Assembly: GCA_964371555.1 (NCBI GenBank)
Contig: CAYJMQ010000070.1
Location: forward strand, 1-6,644
Direction of reading: 5' to 3'
DNA from: CAYJMQ01 sp964371555
GTDB taxonomy: Bacteria; Bdellovibrionota; JACOXK01; 2-02-FULL-40-11
Length of the DNA stretch: 6,644 nt
The notes beneath the pieces are model-generated. The model did not search any database. It saw only the letters and a program-made list of their open reading frames with translations, and was not told the DNA's origin. The translations under genes were made by a program, and so were the position numbers. Numbering within the stretch: position 1 is the first letter of the stretch; every line of letters starts with the position of its first letter. Shown piece after piece: positions 4,351 through 6,644 of the stretch.

Positions 4351-6644
4351 ATGATGTTTTTTAATTCTCAAAAATTTTTAACTTTTCTGGTTCTAATGAT
4401 GCCTCTTGCGCCGGGTCTGGCCTGGGGAGGAGGCGCCAATGAAAACAACGGGGAAAACAGCGGGTCATATTTGCCCAATCGGTATTTGCAACATTTTTGG
4501 GAAACGCAGTATCAGGGAGAAGAATGTCTGGATGTTTTCATTGAAACGTTCGATGAATATTCGAACACCAATCCTTCTATTGAAGATATCAAAAATCTGG
4601 AGCAAGAAATCGTAAGAAGAAGGGCATTTGATCTTACAGCAACCCTCTCACCCTCCCGATCTGTTTCCTCCAAAATAATTTATTATAAATCTGTTCCTAT
4701 TCATCTGAAACTTTTAAAAATGGGACTTCCTCTTGTTAAAACGCCAAAAGATTTTCTTACATTGGCGCAAAAGATGATGAATCCGGCAAGCAATGCATAT
4801 CAACAGGGTATTGATTTATTTGTTCATGAATCGATGGATGTTTTTTTTGAAACAAACCCATCTGTTGACGATATTGTGCGGCTTCGAAACCAGGTTTCGG
4901 CTGAATTTGTATTAAACAGAGTGGCGCCCTTCTTTATAATAGTTCAAAAAAGAACACACCCTCTTCATACCGAGCTTATAGAAAGAGGTTTGCCCTTTGT
5001 AAAAAGCGTTGAAGATTATTTCAAATTAATCGAATTGAAAGTCAGTTCGGTCAGCAAACAGTTTGAACAAGCGTATGAAAAGGTTATTTTAAAGAGTCTT
5101 GACACATTCTCTTCATTAAATCCCTCTTTTGATAACATTTTAACACTTGAAAGAACCTGTCGTTTCTCTTCGTCAACACGAAATGCCTCTGCCATAAGAG
5201 GAATTATTTTGACACGAACCCCCGATGAATATCTCGGCTTTCTTAGGTGGGTTGTATCCACATCTGACAGAGCGGAAATCATTTCAAAAAGCTCGGAACA
5301 TTTCTTGTCTATGAATCCCTCCTTTGGCCTTATTCTGTGTATACGTGGGGATATTTCGGATGCGCAGATTGATATGGCCATTAGGGAAAGAGCTTATCTT
5401 GTCGCCGGGGATGAGGTTAAGGATTATCTTGCATTAGCATATGTTCATTCTGATGCCAGAAAATCTTACGACCGCAACCCGAAACTCAAACAGAGATCAG
5501 ACAATTTGGTTAGGCGGAATCTTGATAAGTTTTTTACGCTGCGTCCCTCTCTGTCTGATATTGCCAGTCTTTCCCATGCTGTTTTTCATTCTGAAACCCG
5601 CCTGGAAATATTTCAGCGCGGACTTGCGGTTATAAAAACGGCATCTGAATTTGTTGATCTGGTTCAGCAATTTAGGAGCATGGGCACGAGTCAGGAACAG
5701 AGTAAAACGCTAGAAACTTTTGTGGCGACAAATTTCGATCGCATTTTTTCGCTGGCAACGACTGCGGAGGAAGCAGCGACATTAAGGAGAGAATTTTGTG
5801 ACTCCCCCCTTGGAGTTCAGTTTGCCAAAAGAGGGCTTGCGCTTGCAAGATCGGCAAAAGATTTTTTACTGCTAACCCAGATGGATAGGCAAACAATCTC
5901 CCGAGCAACCTCCTCAGAGATGGATAGATTGGTTGCTCAAAATCTGGTTCGTTTCTTTGAAATGAATCCATCGCCATCAGATAAAGAGGTGCTTGAATTG
6001 GCTGCCCATTCCCTCTCACCCGACACAGTTAGCAGATTGTTTGAGTGGGCATTGTTTCAAGACAAACCAGACCTTTTTAATGGGTTGCTAAGACAATCTT
6101 ACGCGTCGCTTGGAAGAAAAAAGGTGAGATTGGATCTGATTTTGAGAAACATCGATCCTTTTTTTTCAAAAGTCCGCACCATTGAAGAAATAAATACTTT
6201 TATTAATCGCGCATGGCGGCTCTCAACTTCAGATGGCGTTGACACTTATGAAGTCCACGAAGCTATTGTGGAACGGGCATTGCGGTATATTGATACCGCT
6301 GAAGAATATGAAAAAATAAATCTTCCGCCAGAAGAAAATAGAAGTCAAAAATTCCTAAAGATCCTTCATGATTTTGAACAAACGAAATTGCCGTATCTGG
6401 TTTTCCAGGAAATTGCGGTAACTCACCCCAAATCGCCGCATGAGATGACCGTTTTCGAAAGGGGAAGAAGAGTTGTTCTTTCTCAAGCCGTTTTAAAAGA
6501 ATTACATTATGATCCAGCGAATCATAGAATTATAGGCGTTATGGTCGTTAAAAAAGAAAACGATCCCGCCAAAGTTACCCTTGCTTATGAAGTACTCTGG
6601 GATATCAAGGAGAAATTTTATAAAGGACTGCGTCCGGCGATCGA
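4351..6644 (+). CDS. Large exported helical-repeat protein, function unknown (3' end outside window)
   Basis: The frame stays open from the ATG at 4351 to the last base: 764 codons plus two bases, no stop, so the protein is at least 764 residues and truncated only by the window edge. A second in-frame ATG at 4354 is equally possible; AGGA at 4340-4343 fits either. Residues 1-25 (MMFFNSQKFLTFLVLMMPLA then PGLA-W) form a typical Sec signal peptide. No cysteine lies at the cleavage site, so it is not a lipoprotein. A short Gly/Asn-rich linker follows (WGGGANENNGENSGS). About eight degenerate helical repeats fill residues 55-665, listed separately. From about 678 the sequence changes to a possibly beta-containing region (PYLVFQEIAV…RRVVLSQAVL…HRIIGVMVVK). 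I see no enzyme motif and do not recognise the family. It is divergent from the other exported helical protein. The periplasmic or surface location and scaffold role are inference. Confidence 0.88.
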   Translation, partial: MMFFNSQKFLTFLVLMMPLAPGLAWGGGANENNGENSGSYLPNRYLQHFWETQYQGEECLDVFIETFDEYSNTNPSIEDIKNLEQEIVRRRAFDLTATLSPSRSVSSKIIYYKSVPIHLKLLKMGLPLVKTPKDFLTLAQKMMNPASNAYQQGIDLFVHESMDVFFETNPSVDDIVRLRNQVSAEFVLNRVAPFFIIVQKRTHPLHTELIERGLPFVKSVEDYFKLIELKVSSVSKQFEQAYEKVILKSLDTFSSLNPSFDNILTLERTCRFSSSTRNASAIRGIILTRTPDEYLGFLRWVVSTSDRAEIISKSSEHFLSMNPSFGLILCIRGDISDAQIDMAIRERAYLVAGDEVKDYLALAYVHSDARKSYDRNPKLKQRSDNLVRRNLDKFFTLRPSLSDIASLSHAVFHSETRLEIFQRGLAVIKTASEFVDLVQQFRSMGTSQEQSKTLETFVATNFDRIFSLATTAEEAATLRREFCDSPLGVQFAKRGLALARSAKDFLLLTQMDRQTISRATSSEMDRLVAQNLVRFFEMNPSPSDKEVLELAAHSLSPDTVSRLFEWALFQDKPDLFNGLLRQSYASLGRKKVRLDLILRNIDPFFSKVRTIEEINTFINRAWRLSTSDGVDTYEVHEAIVERALRYIDTAEEYEKINLPPEENRSQKFLKILHDFEQTKLPYLVFQEIAVTHPKSPHEMTVFERGRRVVLSQAVLKELHYDPANHRIIGVMVVKKENDPAKVTLAYEVLWDIKEKFYKGLRPAI
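4504..6345 (+). repeat. Degenerate protein-level repeat array, about eight units
   Basis: Two markers alternate along the 4351 protein. Marker A is F(F)…NPS..DI..L, with the N-P-S position at residues 74, 169, 257, 322, 398 (RPS), 469 (ATT), 539 and 608 (VRT). Marker B is (E/K/Q)RGL..VKT..DFL.L, with its G (or A) at residues 125, 213, 284, 348, 424, 495, 567 and 643. Clear B copies are MGLPLVKTPKDFLTL, RGLPFVKSVEDYFKL, RGLAVIKTASEFVDL and RGLALARSAKDFLLL. Spacing is 64-95 residues, mostly 69-76, and A-to-B distance is 26-28 in units 3-7 and longer in units 1, 2 and 8. The DNA itself is no longer repetitive, so the duplication is old. I match it to no named repeat family. Confidence 0.7.

Noticed and set aside
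4406..4615. A 69-codon plus-strand frame just after the 4351 start
   Set aside because: It runs in another frame inside the long open frame that starts at 4351. The latter has a signal peptide, a ribosome site and continuous repeats, so the short one is a shadow.
5016..6019. Minus-strand frames of 121 and 115 codons (5016-5381, 5672-6019) and a plus frame at 5441-5635
   Set aside because: All lie inside the repeat-protein gene in other frames and interrupt its regular repeat pattern; none has a recognisable domain.

Overview
The window comes from a bacterial chromosome of moderate GC content. It holds one well-known metabolic gene, one small uncharacterised gene and two large exported-protein genes that I cannot assign to any named family. 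No phylogenetic marker is present. The small protein and the acetyl-CoA synthetase have a delta-proteobacterial (Desulfobacterota/Bdellovibrionota-like) flavour, but that is an impression from memory and not a demonstration. I see no tRNA, rRNA, CRISPR array, transposase or integrase.

Layout from left to right: (i) 1-60 is a GC-rich imperfect palindrome of the kind dispersed between genes in many environmental genomes. (ii) 217-438 (+) encodes a 73-residue hypothetical protein. (iii) 514-2475 (+) is a complete acetyl-CoA synthetase (acs), with every acetate-pocket, adenylation and acetylation-site residue that I checked intact. It is preceded by a 17-base stretch identical to the core of the phage T7/vector promoter. 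(iv) 2481-4148 (-, possibly starting at 4205) lies tail-to-tail with acs with only 5 bases between. It encodes a secreted, mostly alpha-helical protein ending in HEAT-like repeats, and carries two sets of short internal DNA duplications. (v) 4149-4350 is a divergent intergenic region with a plausible promoter and a Shine-Dalgarno for the next gene. (vi) 4351-6644 (+) is a long reading frame with no stop before the window ends: a signal peptide followed by about eight degenerate 65-95-residue helical repeats and the start of a different C-terminal region.

Functionally, acs activates acetate to acetyl-CoA and appears to be its own transcription unit or to follow the small gene. The two divergent genes to its right share a control region, and both encode exported proteins built of helical repeats, so they may act together in the cell envelope. 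That is inference from arrangement only. The most novel item is the repeat protein at the right end, whose repeat register (an NPS-like turn, then an RGL..VKT..DFL-like helix) can be read directly from the translation.
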